From Zoogloea dura (lineage in GTDB: Bacteria > Pseudomonadota > Gammaproteobacteria > Burkholderiales > Rhodocyclaceae), in the NCBI RefSeq assembly GCF_012927165.1, contig NZ_JABBGA010000034.1:1-39783 (forward strand): a DNA stretch of 39,783 bases, read 5' to 3'. The translations under genes and the position numbers were made by a program. This document shows positions 33,131 to 39,783 of this stretch, in pieces. How positions within the stretch are numbered: position 1 is the stretch's first letter; every line of letters starts with the position of its first letter. The notes beneath the pieces were generated by a model, which was not told the origin of the DNA, made no database searches, and worked only from the letters and a program-made list of their open reading frames with translations.

Positions 33131-34185
33131 GCGTGGGCTCCTGCCGAGGTTTCAAGTTGGCCAGCGACGAGGCTTGGCCAAAAGGCCGCTGCGCCGCCCT
33201 GGCACAGGGCCCGGCCAAGTTCGCCCGACCAGTAGGTAAGGGTTCCGAACTCGCTGCGCCAGCTCCATAGCCGGCGTGTGCCCAGATGCAGCGCGTGTTC
33301 GTGGGTGAAGCCAATGGCTCCGTGCACGCCGTGGGCCACCGAAGCGCCAATCCCGGCGGCCTCGGAAGCACACACCTTGGCGGCCGTCACCGGCAGGCGG
33401 GCCAGGGTCTCGGCGGATTCGGCGAAGGCTGCTTCAGCGCCCATCACCGACGCCGCGGTGTGCTCCGAGAGCACCGCGATCTGGTGCTGGATGGCCTGAA
33501 AACTGCCAATCGCCTTGCCAAACTGGACCCGCTCGTTGGCGTAGGTGATGGTCATCTCAAGCATGCCCTGCAGGGCACCGGCGATCTGCGCCGAGCGCAG
33601 CATGGCGCCGCCCAGAAGCAGCACGTCGGTGGGCACACCTGCCGGTAAGGGCACGGCCAGCAAGGGCACGGCAGATTCATAAACGAACTCGTCCCGCGCT
33701 TCGCCAGCCGTATTGCTGCGCAGCGTGCAGGCGCTGGCCCCTTCGACGGGCAACAGCACCAGCGTCGGCACCTCGCCGGCAGCAATCGCCACCAGTGCGG
33801 GCACGTTACGTCCCCACGGCACATCGACGGCGACGCCGCTGACCTTGCCAGCAGCCAGCTTCAACGAGCCGCGGGCGGCAAACGACAGCGGCCCGGCCTG
33901 GGCCGGTTGCCCACAGACGCCAAGCAGCCAGTTGGCCAGCAGGGTTTCGGGCAGCGGCAATGGCAGCGCATAGCGGCCGCACAGGCGCACCACACCACAC
34001 AGGTCGGCCCAGCTGGCGCCGGCACCGCCCAGGGCTTCGGGCACTGCAGCCAGGCCGAAGCCGGACTCCTCCAGCGCTGCCCACAGCTCGGCAGGCCAGT
34101 GGCCCGTGTCGGCAGCCCGCACCGCATCGGGGGTAACCAGGTCGGCGAAGAGTCGCTCGACGGTCGAATCGAAGATTTCCCGCAT
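33127..34185 (-). CDS. Acyl-CoA dehydrogenase-like subunit, divergent (beta partner)
   Basis: A 352-residue protein of the acyl-CoA dehydrogenase fold but degenerate. The typical FAD-contacting T-x-x-x-G-S-D segment is replaced by a shortened middle domain (FAARGSLKLAAGKVSGVAVD), and the C-terminus ends without the GGT-x-E-I helix. The mid-helix stretch ITYANERVQFGKAIGSFQAIQHQIA is kept. Short members encoded beside a normal one form alpha2beta2 heterotetramers in steroid and terpenoid catabolism (FadE26-FadE27 type). The gene begins 2 bases after the stop of the full-length dehydrogenase (TGA-TC-ATG), consistent with a complex. Ribosome site within the upstream gene's end. Confidence 0.88.
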   Translation of the reverse strand: MREIFDSTVERLFADLVTPDAVRAADTGHWPAELWAALEESGFGLAAVPEALGGAGASWADLCGVVRLCGRYALPLPLPETLLANWLLGVCGQPAQAGPLSFAARGSLKLAAGKVSGVAVDVPWGRNVPALVAIAAGEVPTLVLLPVEGASACTLRSNTAGEARDEFVYESAVPLLAVPLPAGVPTDVLLLGGAMLRSAQIAGALQGMLEMTITYANERVQFGKAIGSFQAIQHQIAVLSEHTAASVMGAEAAFAESAETLARLPVTAAKVCASEAAGIGASVAHGVHGAIGFTHEHALHLGTRRLWSWRSEFGTLTYWSGELGRALCQGGAAAFWPSLVAGQLETSAGAHA

Positions 34186-34187
34186 GA

Positions 34188-35333
34188 TCAACGCAAGCCC
34201 AATCCGCGCGCGATGATGCCGCGGAGAATTTCCCGCGTACCGCCACGCAATGAAAACGAAGGTGCCATCTGGGTCAGATAGGCCAGTACCTGGGCGTGGT
34301 CGCAACCGCCCTCCGCCGTCGGCGGGATGTCGCACAGCAGCTGTGCCAGCTCGGGGATTTCCTGCTCGAAAACAGCCCCGAGATCCTTCACGCAGGACGC
34401 CGCCCACGCCGGGTTCTCGCCGGCGGCCAGCTGGGCCGTCACCGACAGGGACATGTTGCGCAGGGTGACGAGGCGCGCCGCCAGGCGGCCGATTTCCTTG
34501 GCCTGCAGGGCATCGGGATCGCGGCCTACGGCGTCGATCAATGTGTGGATCAATGCAATGGAACTGAGGAAGCGTTCCGGGCCGCTGCGCTCGAATGCCA
34601 GCTCGGCGGTCACCTGCGACCAGCCCTGCCCTTCGGTACCGATCAGGGCATCGGCGTCCAGCACCACCTCGTCGAGGAAGACCTCATTGAAGTGTTCGCT
34701 GCCGGTCAAATCCTTGATCGGGCGGATGGTGATGCCGGGCAGGGACAAATCGATGATGAACTGGGACAGGCCTTCCTGCCGCTTGCTGTTCTCGCCGGTG
34801 CGCACCAACGCGATCATGTAATGGGAGCGGTGGGCGTTGGTGGTCCACACTTTTTGGCCGTTTACCACCCACTTGTCACCCTCACGGCGGGCGCGGGTCT
34901 TGATGGAGGCCAGATCGGAGCCGGAATTGGGCTCGCTCATACCGATGCAGAAGTATTGCTCGCCGCGGCAGATGGCCGGCAGGTGGCGGTCTTTCTGGGC
35001 GTCGGTGCCGTAGTGAAGGATCTGCGGGCCGCTCTGGCGGTCGGCAAACCAGTGGGCCGATACGGGCGCACCGGCAGCCAGCAGTTCCTCGATCACCACG
35101 TAGCGGGCGAAGGGGCTGGCGTCGGAGCCACCATAGCGCTTCGGCAGGGCCATGCCGACCCAGCCGCGGGCACCCAGGCGACGACTGAATTCGGCATCGA
35201 AACCCATCCACGAATCGGCCCGACGAATGGCTGGATAGTCCTTCAGCGTGTCGGCAAGAAAGGCGCGCACCTCGCTGCGGAGCGCTTCCGCTTCCGGCGG
35301 GATACGACTGTATTTGAACTGGTCGATAGACAT
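34188..35333 (-). CDS. Acyl-CoA dehydrogenase, main (alpha) subunit of a likely heteromeric pair
   Basis: A 381-residue acyl-CoA dehydrogenase. FAD and substrate motifs FCIGMSEPNSGSDLASIKTRA (about residue 130) and VVNGQKVWTTNAH are canonical, and the C-terminus has LRGGTREILRGIIARGLGLR. A glutamate in LAFERSGPERFL is a candidate catalytic base, since the R-G-G-T position lacks Glu. It is coupled to the divergent partner directly downstream. In actinobacterial steroid degraders such pairs act on bulky polycyclic acyl-CoAs, which would suit a ring-containing terpenoid intermediate. The start ATG (35331-35333) has only a weak ribosome site. Confidence 0.93.
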   Translation of the reverse strand: MSIDQFKYSRIPPEAEALRSEVRAFLADTLKDYPAIRRADSWMGFDAEFSRRLGARGWVGMALPKRYGGSDASPFARYVVIEELLAAGAPVSAHWFADRQSGPQILHYGTDAQKDRHLPAICRGEQYFCIGMSEPNSGSDLASIKTRARREGDKWVVNGQKVWTTNAHRSHYMIALVRTGENSKRQEGLSQFIIDLSLPGITIRPIKDLTGSEHFNEVFLDEVVLDADALIGTEGQGWSQVTAELAFERSGPERFLSSIALIHTLIDAVGRDPDALQAKEIGRLAARLVTLRNMSLSVTAQLAAGENPAWAASCVKDLGAVFEQEIPELAQLLCDIPPTAEGGCDHAQVLAYLTQMAPSFSLRGGTREILRGIIARGLGLR

Positions 35334-35397
35334 GAGCGTTCTTCAGTGAGGATTGACGCGCCAGCCGGAGACTGTCCTCCGGTTGGCGTCGGCCTGC

Positions 35398-36705
35398 TTA
35401 CAGCGCGGTCTGGGCGTCGGCGGCGGCGAACATCTTGTTGATGTCGCCGGATGTCACCGGCTTGTTGGGGTCACGCTCGGGTGCGGCACCGCCCAGGCCC
35501 AGGGCCGGTTCAATGCTGACGTGGCCAGCCTGGGCACGCAGGGCGCCGACCGTGCAGTTCTCGCGTCCCAGAATGGCGAAGGGGTCGTAGGAAAACTCGC
35601 GCATGGCGTTGAGGTGGGAGATCTTGTTGATGATCTCGTCCGGCAGATGCTGGGCCTGCTTCCAGAACACGTTGGCCGACTCGGGCCAGGTGCAGTCGGA
35701 ATGCGGGTAGTCGCATTCCCAGGTGACCATATCCACGTTGATGGCGTCCAGGTTCTTCAGGCCGAAGGCATCCTCGATGAAGCAGGTGATGATGTGCTCG
35801 TTGAAGATGTCGCTGGGCTTCTTGCCGCCGAAGTTGGAGTTGGTCCACGCCTTGTGGTGGTTGTGGGTGAAGTCCGCGCGCTCCAGCAGGTAGGGAATCC
35901 AGCCGATGCCACCTTCCGACAGGGCCATGCGCAGCTTCGGGTACTTCTTCCACATCGGCGCCCAGATCCAGTCAGCGGCCGAATTGGAGATGGAGATCGG
36001 CATGGAGGTGATCCACGCATCGATCGGCGATTCATCCGAGGCGTGAGCCGCCTTGACGCCAGTGCCGATGTGGCAGCAGATCACCACGTTGTTGTCGGCA
36101 CAGGCCTTCCACAGCGGGTCCCAGTGGTCGTTGTGGATGGACGGGTAGCCATGCACGGTGGGGTTGTCGGAAAGCGTCAGGGCATGCACACCCTGGGCTG
36201 CCAGCCGCTTCACTTCGGCAGCGGCGGCCTGCATGTCCCACCATGGCACCATCATCAGCGGGATGAAGCGGCCGGGGGCGGCATTGCACCAATCGTGCAG
36301 ATGCCAGTCGTTGTAGGCCTGGATGGCAGCCAGACTGACGGCCTTGTCGGGCATGACCTGAAAGCGCTGGCCGGCAAAACCCGGGAAAGTCGGGAAACAC
36401 AGGGAGCCGAGCACACCGTTGGCGTTCATGTCTTCGACGCGGGCCTTGATGTCCCAGGTGCCACGGCGCATCTGCTCGTAGGAGAGCGGCTCCATGCCGT
36501 ATTCCTCCTTCGGGCGGCCAACCACCGAATTGAGGCCCATGTAGCCGGTGGCCTGCTCTTCAAACACCCAGATGTCACGTCCCCCCAGCTGCTCCACCTT
36601 CGGCTGACGACCCTTGAATTTGGCCGGCATGTGGCGATCGAAGGCGCCGCGCGGCTCAATGGCGTGGTCGTCGACGCTAACGAGAATCAGATCTTCCAGT
36701 TTCAT
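35398..36705 (-). CDS. Amidohydrolase-2 family metal-dependent hydrolase
   Basis: A 435-residue TIM-barrel enzyme of the PF04909 family (ACMSD/LigW-like). The N-terminal VSVDDHAIEP carries the metal-binding D-x-H variant. Later metal ligands lie in VICCHIGTGV (strand with His, about residue 200) and WECDYPHSDCTWPES (Asp, about 328). Members decarboxylate or hydrolyse aromatic and polycyclic acids; close relatives are common in steroid and terpenoid catabolic clusters. It starts an operon with the heteromeric dehydrogenase pair, and its upstream gap carries the 25-bp operator shared with the TetR region. Ribosome site GAGGGG. Confidence 0.9.
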   Translation of the reverse strand: MKLEDLILVSVDDHAIEPRGAFDRHMPAKFKGRQPKVEQLGGRDIWVFEEQATGYMGLNSVVGRPKEEYGMEPLSYEQMRRGTWDIKARVEDMNANGVLGSLCFPTFPGFAGQRFQVMPDKAVSLAAIQAYNDWHLHDWCNAAPGRFIPLMMVPWWDMQAAAAEVKRLAAQGVHALTLSDNPTVHGYPSIHNDHWDPLWKACADNNVVICCHIGTGVKAAHASDESPIDAWITSMPISISNSAADWIWAPMWKKYPKLRMALSEGGIGWIPYLLERADFTHNHHKAWTNSNFGGKKPSDIFNEHIITCFIEDAFGLKNLDAINVDMVTWECDYPHSDCTWPESANVFWKQAQHLPDEIINKISHLNAMREFSYDPFAILGRENCTVGALRAQAGHVSIEPALGLGGAAPERDPNKPVTSGDINKMFAAADAQTAL

Positions 36706-36837
36706 TTGTGTCCCCTCTTGGTGTTGATCCCGCGCCGGGCGTGGATCGATATTGGAGTTTCAGTTTAGTGCAAGGCCGGCTTTTTGTTAAACACTTTTTT
36801 GATTTATGTTTAGTTTAAATGCCAGCCTTTCCATGAA
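36706..36837 (-). promoter_or_regulatory. Promoter region between the P450 and amidohydrolase genes
   Basis: A 132-base AT-rich gap on the minus strand. TTGCAC, 16 bases, TATCGA (downstream of the operator) is a possible promoter for the amidohydrolase operon. AAGGCTGGC and GCCGGCCTT flank the operator as a long imperfect inverted repeat, which could form a stem after the P450 gene. Both are suggestions only. Confidence 0.4.
36788..36812. promoter_or_regulatory. Operator copy 3, TAAACA-N13-TGTTTA
   Basis: A perfect TAAACA / TGTTTA dyad with the same 13-base spacer as the sites at 444-468 and 1937-1961. It ends 83 bases before the amidohydrolase start codon on the minus strand. The distance from the other copies (about 35 kb) argues that one regulator, probably the TetR protein at 474-1115, controls both ends of the cluster. 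Confidence 0.7.
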
Positions 36838-38112
36838 TCAGTCCCAGATCACCGGCACCGAGTGCGGGCCACGCAGTTGCGCGCCGGTGATGCGCGGCTT
36901 GGGCTGATCGGGGTCGAGGCGGAGGTTGGGGAACAGGTCTAGCACCGCATTAAGGGCAACCTGCAGCTCGGTCTTGGCGATGAACTGGCCGATGCACATG
37001 TGCGGCCCGAAGCCGAAACCGAAGGACGGCTTCACCTTGCGGTCGATGTCGAACTCCTCGCTGTTGTCGAAGACGTCTTCGTCCCGGTTGGCCGAGGTGA
37101 CGATGCACTGGACCATTGCCCCCTTCGGGATCTGCATGCCGGCCAGCTCGAGGTCCTGAGCCGCTTGGCGCACCTTAAAGGTCGCCACCGGCTCCAGGCG
37201 GATCGCCTCGTCGATGGCCTTGGGCACCAGTGAGCGGTCCTTGCGCACGCGATCGAGTACGTCCGGGCGTTCCAGCAGCAGCAACATCAGCGAGCCGAAG
37301 GTACGCGTGGTGGTCTCACCGGCCGCCGGCAGCAATGACCGCACGAAGGTGGTGATCTCGTGATCGTCCAGCGAGCGGCCTTCATAGGTGGCACGGATCA
37401 AGCGGCTGATCAGATCGTTGCCTTCGGCGCCGTTCCGGCGCACCTCGACAACGGCTTCCTTCACCGCGTCGTAGAGGCACTGGGCCGCTTCCATCGCAGC
37501 CTTGCGGGCCACGGCCGCTTTCTCCGGATCGACCTGCGGACCAGCCAGGATGGCCAGCGCCCAGGCGGCGTACTGCTCGACCTTTTCCGGCTGGTCATCG
37601 GGGAAACCGATCAGCGCGTAGATCAGGCGAATCGGGAAGTGCAGGCCGAAATCCATCAGGTCAGCCTTGTGCTGGGGCACCAGCGGCTTCAGGTATTCGT
37701 TACGGACAATCGGGTCCATCTTGCTGTCGCGCCAGGTGTTTACCACATCGGGCATGAAGATGGGCTGCAGCAGCGCGCGAGCACGACGATGGGCCTCGCC
37801 ATCCATGCCGGTCAGGATCAGGCCGTCGAAGAAGGCCCCGAGGCCCTCGGCGATGAAACCGCTGGTGTAGTTGGTGGCGTCCCGCAGCACCGCCATCACG
37901 TCCTTGTGCTTGAACACGGTGAAGGTCTTGCGCTCGGCATCGTAGCGGGCGATGTTCGGCACGCCGATCTTGCTCATGAAGTCTTCGGCGATGATCGGCG
38001 AGTTCTTGCGCATCTCCCGATAGATCGGGTAAAGATCCACATCGTTGCCGCCATAGTTGTTGGCGACGCCTGCAAAAGCGCGCTCCAGCGCTGATTCTGT
38101 CTTGTCGTTCAT
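36838..38112 (-). CDS. Cytochrome P450 monooxygenase
   Basis: A 424-residue soluble bacterial P450. I-helix AGETTT (264-269) for O2 activation, E302-x2-R305 (K-helix), and the haem loop FGFGFGPHMCIG with Cys373 as thiolate ligand. Length and motifs fit class I enzymes that take electrons from a separate ferredoxin and reductase, such as those at 3301-4896 or the [3Fe-4S]-type ferredoxin at 13826. In the abietane pathway a P450 (DitQ) acts on the diterpenoid before ring attack; this gene is a candidate, but sequence relation was not tested. It follows a CDGSH protein gene by 42 bases. Ribosome site AGGAGGAG. Confidence 0.95.
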   Translation of the reverse strand: MNDKTESALERAFAGVANNYGGNDVDLYPIYREMRKNSPIIAEDFMSKIGVPNIARYDAERKTFTVFKHKDVMAVLRDATNYTSGFIAEGLGAFFDGLILTGMDGEAHRRARALLQPIFMPDVVNTWRDSKMDPIVRNEYLKPLVPQHKADLMDFGLHFPIRLIYALIGFPDDQPEKVEQYAAWALAILAGPQVDPEKAAVARKAAMEAAQCLYDAVKEAVVEVRRNGAEGNDLISRLIRATYEGRSLDDHEITTFVRSLLPAAGETTTRTFGSLMLLLLERPDVLDRVRKDRSLVPKAIDEAIRLEPVATFKVRQAAQDLELAGMQIPKGAMVQCIVTSANRDEDVFDNSEEFDIDRKVKPSFGFGFGPHMCIGQFIAKTELQVALNAVLDLFPNLRLDPDQPKPRITGAQLRGPHSVPVIWD

Positions 38113-38154
38113 TTCTGCTCTCCTCCTGGGTGGTTTACTGACGGCCGATCGCTC

Positions 38155-38361
38155 TCAGGCGTCTGCCGTAGCGGACTCGTCCTTGAAACCGATGCGGGCA
38201 TGGGCACCGTCGCAAAACGGCTTTTTGGCCGATGCGCCGCAGCGACACAGGAAGACCGCCGGGCCCGGCAACGGAAGCACTGCACCGTCCTGCACCAGTG
38301 CGATGGCACCGTCGACCTTCAGAGGGCCGTTCTTCAAAACCGAAACCTTCACGTCCGACAT
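38155..38361 (-). CDS. CDGSH iron-sulfur domain protein
   Basis: A 68-residue protein with one CDGSH motif: Cys39, Cys41, Ser44, Pro48, Cys50, Asp51, Gly52, His54 (CRCGASAKKPFCDGAH), which binds a labile [2Fe-2S] cluster through three Cys and one His. Bacterial members are small soluble redox or Fe-S transfer proteins. The N-terminal half (VLKNGPLKVDGAIALVQDG) is the usual beta segment. It lies directly upstream of the P450 in an operon that also carries a peroxidase, so it may be an auxiliary carrier or an Fe-S/peroxide stress factor. Ribosome site AGAGGAGAG. Confidence 0.92.
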   Translation of the reverse strand: MSDVKVSVLKNGPLKVDGAIALVQDGAVLPLPGPAVFLCRCGASAKKPFCDGAHARIGFKDESATADA

Positions 38362-38390
38362 GCTTTCTCTCCTCTTTGAATAGCGATGAC

Positions 38391-38933
38391 TCAGCCCAGC
38401 GCAGCCTCGATGGCTGCGACCAGGGCCGGGTGATCCGGCGCCACATCGGGGGCGAAACGGCCTGCGACCGTGCCATCACGTCCGATCAGAAACTTCTCGA
38501 AATTCCACATCACATCGCTGTCCCGGGCCGGTAGCAGGCCGTGTTCGGTGAGCACTTGACGCAGGTGCGCATCGCCGGACAAGGTGGCCACCGGCCGAGC
38601 GGTGATCAAGGCGTTGTAAAGGGGGTGACGCTGGCTGTTGATGCCCAGCTTGGCGAACAACGGAAAGCTCACCTGAAAGCGGCTCTCGCAGAAGGTCTGA
38701 ATCTCCGCTTCGCTGCCCGCCTCCTGGGAACCAAAGTCGTTGCAGGGGAAGCCAAGCACTACCAAGCCCTGCTCCCGGTACTTCTGATACAGCGCTTCAA
38801 GGCCAGCGTACTGAGGCGTAAGCCCGCAAGCCGAGGCTACGTTGACGATCAGCAAAACCTTGCCTTGGTAGTTGCCAAGCGTGGACGGGCTACCGTCGAT
38901 ACGGTGCACCGGAATTTCGTAAATACTGCTCAT
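38391..38933 (-). CDS. Glutathione peroxidase family (Cys type)
   Basis: A 180-residue thiol peroxidase that reduces hydroperoxides. The peroxidatic Cys36 sits in VASACGLTPQY, where animal enzymes have selenocysteine. LGFPCNDFGSQEAGS and DVMWNFEKFLIGRDG supply the Gln and Trp/Asn of the tetrad. The ATG at 38931-38933 overlaps the stop of the AhpD-like gene (ATGA). It is co-transcribed with the P450 and would protect against peroxides from uncoupled oxygenase turnover, as inferred from context. No signal peptide. Confidence 0.94.
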   Translation of the reverse strand: MSSIYEIPVHRIDGSPSTLGNYQGKVLLIVNVASACGLTPQYAGLEALYQKYREQGLVVLGFPCNDFGSQEAGSEAEIQTFCESRFQVSFPLFAKLGINSQRHPLYNALITARPVATLSGDAHLRQVLTEHGLLPARDSDVMWNFEKFLIGRDGTVAGRFAPDVAPDHPALVAAIEAALG

Positions 38934-39448
38934 ACCAAGTTCTCCTCGTAGGCTTGCTGCACGTAAGTCATGCGGCCACCGGCCAGCATCAACGCGCAAA
39001 ACAGGTTCAATTCGACGATCTGGGGCGTAGAGAACCAACTCGCCAGATCGGCATAGATGCGGTCGTCGATGGACAGGTAGTCCCCCGCGAAGAGCTCGGC
39101 ATAACGCAGCGCACTGCGCTCGGGACCGGAGAAGTGCTCGCTGTCTGCCGTCAGACACGCAATGTCGGCCTCGGTGACGGAATCGTCTTTACGCGCCACC
39201 TGACAGGCCCGGCAGGTGGTGATGGACGCGATCTTCAGGCGAACCAGCTCCTTCAGCCGGCCGTCCAGCACCCCGTTCAGATGCATTTCCTCAAGAGCTG
39301 CCAGCCAAGCCTCGGCAACCTTCGGACGGTGGGCCCAAACCTGCACCGGCAGGCTCGAACTCAGCATCCGGCTGGCACGGCCGCGAACCAGCGCCTCGGC
39401 GAGCGAAGCAGGAAGGGCATCAAGCGGAACGGGATCAATACGAGACAT
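38930..39448 (-). CDS. Carboxymuconolactone decarboxylase / AhpD-like protein
   Basis: A 172-residue all-helical protein with the CMD/AhpD fold. The redox pair Cys79-x2-Cys82 (TTCRACQVARKDD) is present, but the His that usually follows (C-x2-C-x3-H) is Arg86, so it may not act as a standard AhpD peroxidase. It resembles the CMD proteins found beside catabolic operons. It is translationally coupled with the glutathione peroxidase and downstream of a thiolase. Ribosome site AGGAGAGAG. The role could be thiol redox, peroxide defence or a lactone decarboxylase-like step. Confidence 0.88.
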   Translation of the reverse strand: MSRIDPVPLDALPASLAEALVRGRASRMLSSSLPVQVWAHRPKVAEAWLAALEEMHLNGVLDGRLKELVRLKIASITTCRACQVARKDDSVTEADIACLTADSEHFSGPERSALRYAELFAGDYLSIDDRIYADLASWFSTPQIVELNLFCALMLAGGRMTYVQQAYEENLV

Positions 39449-39475
39449 GCTCTCTCCTGCCGGTGGCTGCTTGTT

Positions 39476-39783
39476 TCAGAAGCGCTCGATGATCGTTGCG
39501 GTACCCATCCCGCCCGCACAGCAGATCGCCTGCAGCCCGTAACGGCCACCCCGACGCTCCAACTCGTACAGTAGGGATGTCATGATCCGGGCCCCGCTGG
39601 CCCCCAGCGGATGACCCAGCGCAATCGCCCCGCCATTCACGTTGAGCTTCTCCAGGTCCGCGCCCAGCTCCTGCTGCCACATCAGCGGCACCGGGGCGAA
39701 GGCTTCGTTCACTTCGTACAGGTCGATGTCCGCCAGACTCAGCCCGGCCTGCGCCAGCACCCGGCGGGTCGCCGCGATCGGGC
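39476..39783 (-). CDS. Thiolase (acetyl-CoA acyltransferase), C-terminal part (partial)
   Basis: The last 102 codons of a thiolase whose start lies beyond the right edge. Visible are [12 protein letters not shown] (catalytic-loop region), [20 protein letters not shown] with the active-site His, and the C-terminal [11 protein letters not shown] with the C-x-G catalytic Cys. All the features lost in the thiolase-like protein at 10610-11803 are present here, so this one should perform true thiolysis of a 3-oxoacyl-CoA. It heads, within the window, the operon leading to the P450. Confidence 0.95.
   Translation of the reverse strand, partial: PIAATRRVLAQAGLSLADIDLYEVNEAFAPVPLMWQQELGADLEKLNVNGGAIALGHPLGASGARIMTSLLYELERRGGRYGLQAICCAGGMGTATIIERF

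Noticed and set aside
1-39783. CRISPR arrays, tRNA or rRNA genes, insertion sequences, attachment sites
   Set aside because: No regularly spaced direct repeats, transposase-like proteins, terminal inverted repeats or conserved RNA gene sequences were seen on either strand.

Overview
The window is GC-rich, densely packed bacterial DNA from a proteobacterium. A beta-proteobacterial aromatic or terpenoid degrader of the Rhodocyclales/Burkholderiales kind fits best. The grounds are GC content, strong GGAG-type ribosome sites, a fused indolepyruvate oxidoreductase, IclR/LysR/TetR local regulators, bacteriohemerythrins and a single-Cys c-type cytochrome. Species assignment is inference. No rRNA, tRNA, CRISPR array, insertion sequence or attachment site was found. 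Genes cover nearly everything, and the few gaps hold promoters, operators and terminators.

Layout. (1) 1-2042: the start of an amidohydrolase, a TetR regulator and an SDR, all on the minus strand. A DUF2889 gene (2043-2792, plus) diverges from the SDR. (2) 2861-10054 (minus): an operon read SDR, FAH-family hydrolase, Rieske oxygenase alpha and beta, MFS permease, [2Fe-2S] ferredoxin, ferredoxin reductase, cytochrome c. (3) 10215-12696 (plus): a DUF35 protein, an SCP2-thiolase-like protein without the thiolase cysteines, and a secreted double-Cache protein. A strong inverted repeat separates blocks 2 and 3. (4) 12870-19486 (plus): an IclR regulator, then a [3Fe-4S]-type ferredoxin, SDR, extradiol dioxygenase, second FAH enzyme, UspA-hemerythrin fusion and MFS exporter. 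(5) 19483-19698 (minus): a small secreted protein. (6) 19929-27240 (minus): fused indolepyruvate:ferredoxin oxidoreductase, acetoacetyl-CoA synthetase, EtfB, EtfA and a clear terminator, with a divergent LysR gene. (7) 28251-31084 (minus): MCP, FolE and bacteriohemerythrin. (8) 31171-39783 (minus): thiolase end, AhpD-like protein, glutathione peroxidase, CDGSH protein and P450, then amidohydrolase, paired acyl-CoA dehydrogenases, enoyl-CoA hydratase and a third acyl-CoA dehydrogenase.

How they may work together. Several features together resemble the abietane diterpenoid (resin acid) dit pathway known from Pseudomonas abietaniphila and Burkholderia xenovorans. These are the Rieske alpha/beta pair, a separate unusual P450-type ferredoxin beside an IclR regulator, a BphC-type extradiol enzyme, SDRs, a thiolase-like protein with DUF35, a permease and a P450. 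In that model the P450 and SDRs oxidise the ring system. The dioxygenase, SDR and extradiol enzyme then open the aromatic ring, FAH enzymes process the ring-fission product, and the acyl-CoA enzymes with ETF degrade the rest by beta-oxidation-like steps. The substrate is inferred. A steroid or another polycyclic terpenoid remains possible.

The least expected structure is regulatory. A 25-bp operator (TAAACA-N13-TGTTYA) occurs at three promoters about 35 kb apart. One of these is the promoter of the SDR-TetR pair, which suggests a local TetR regulon that joins the two ends of the cluster.
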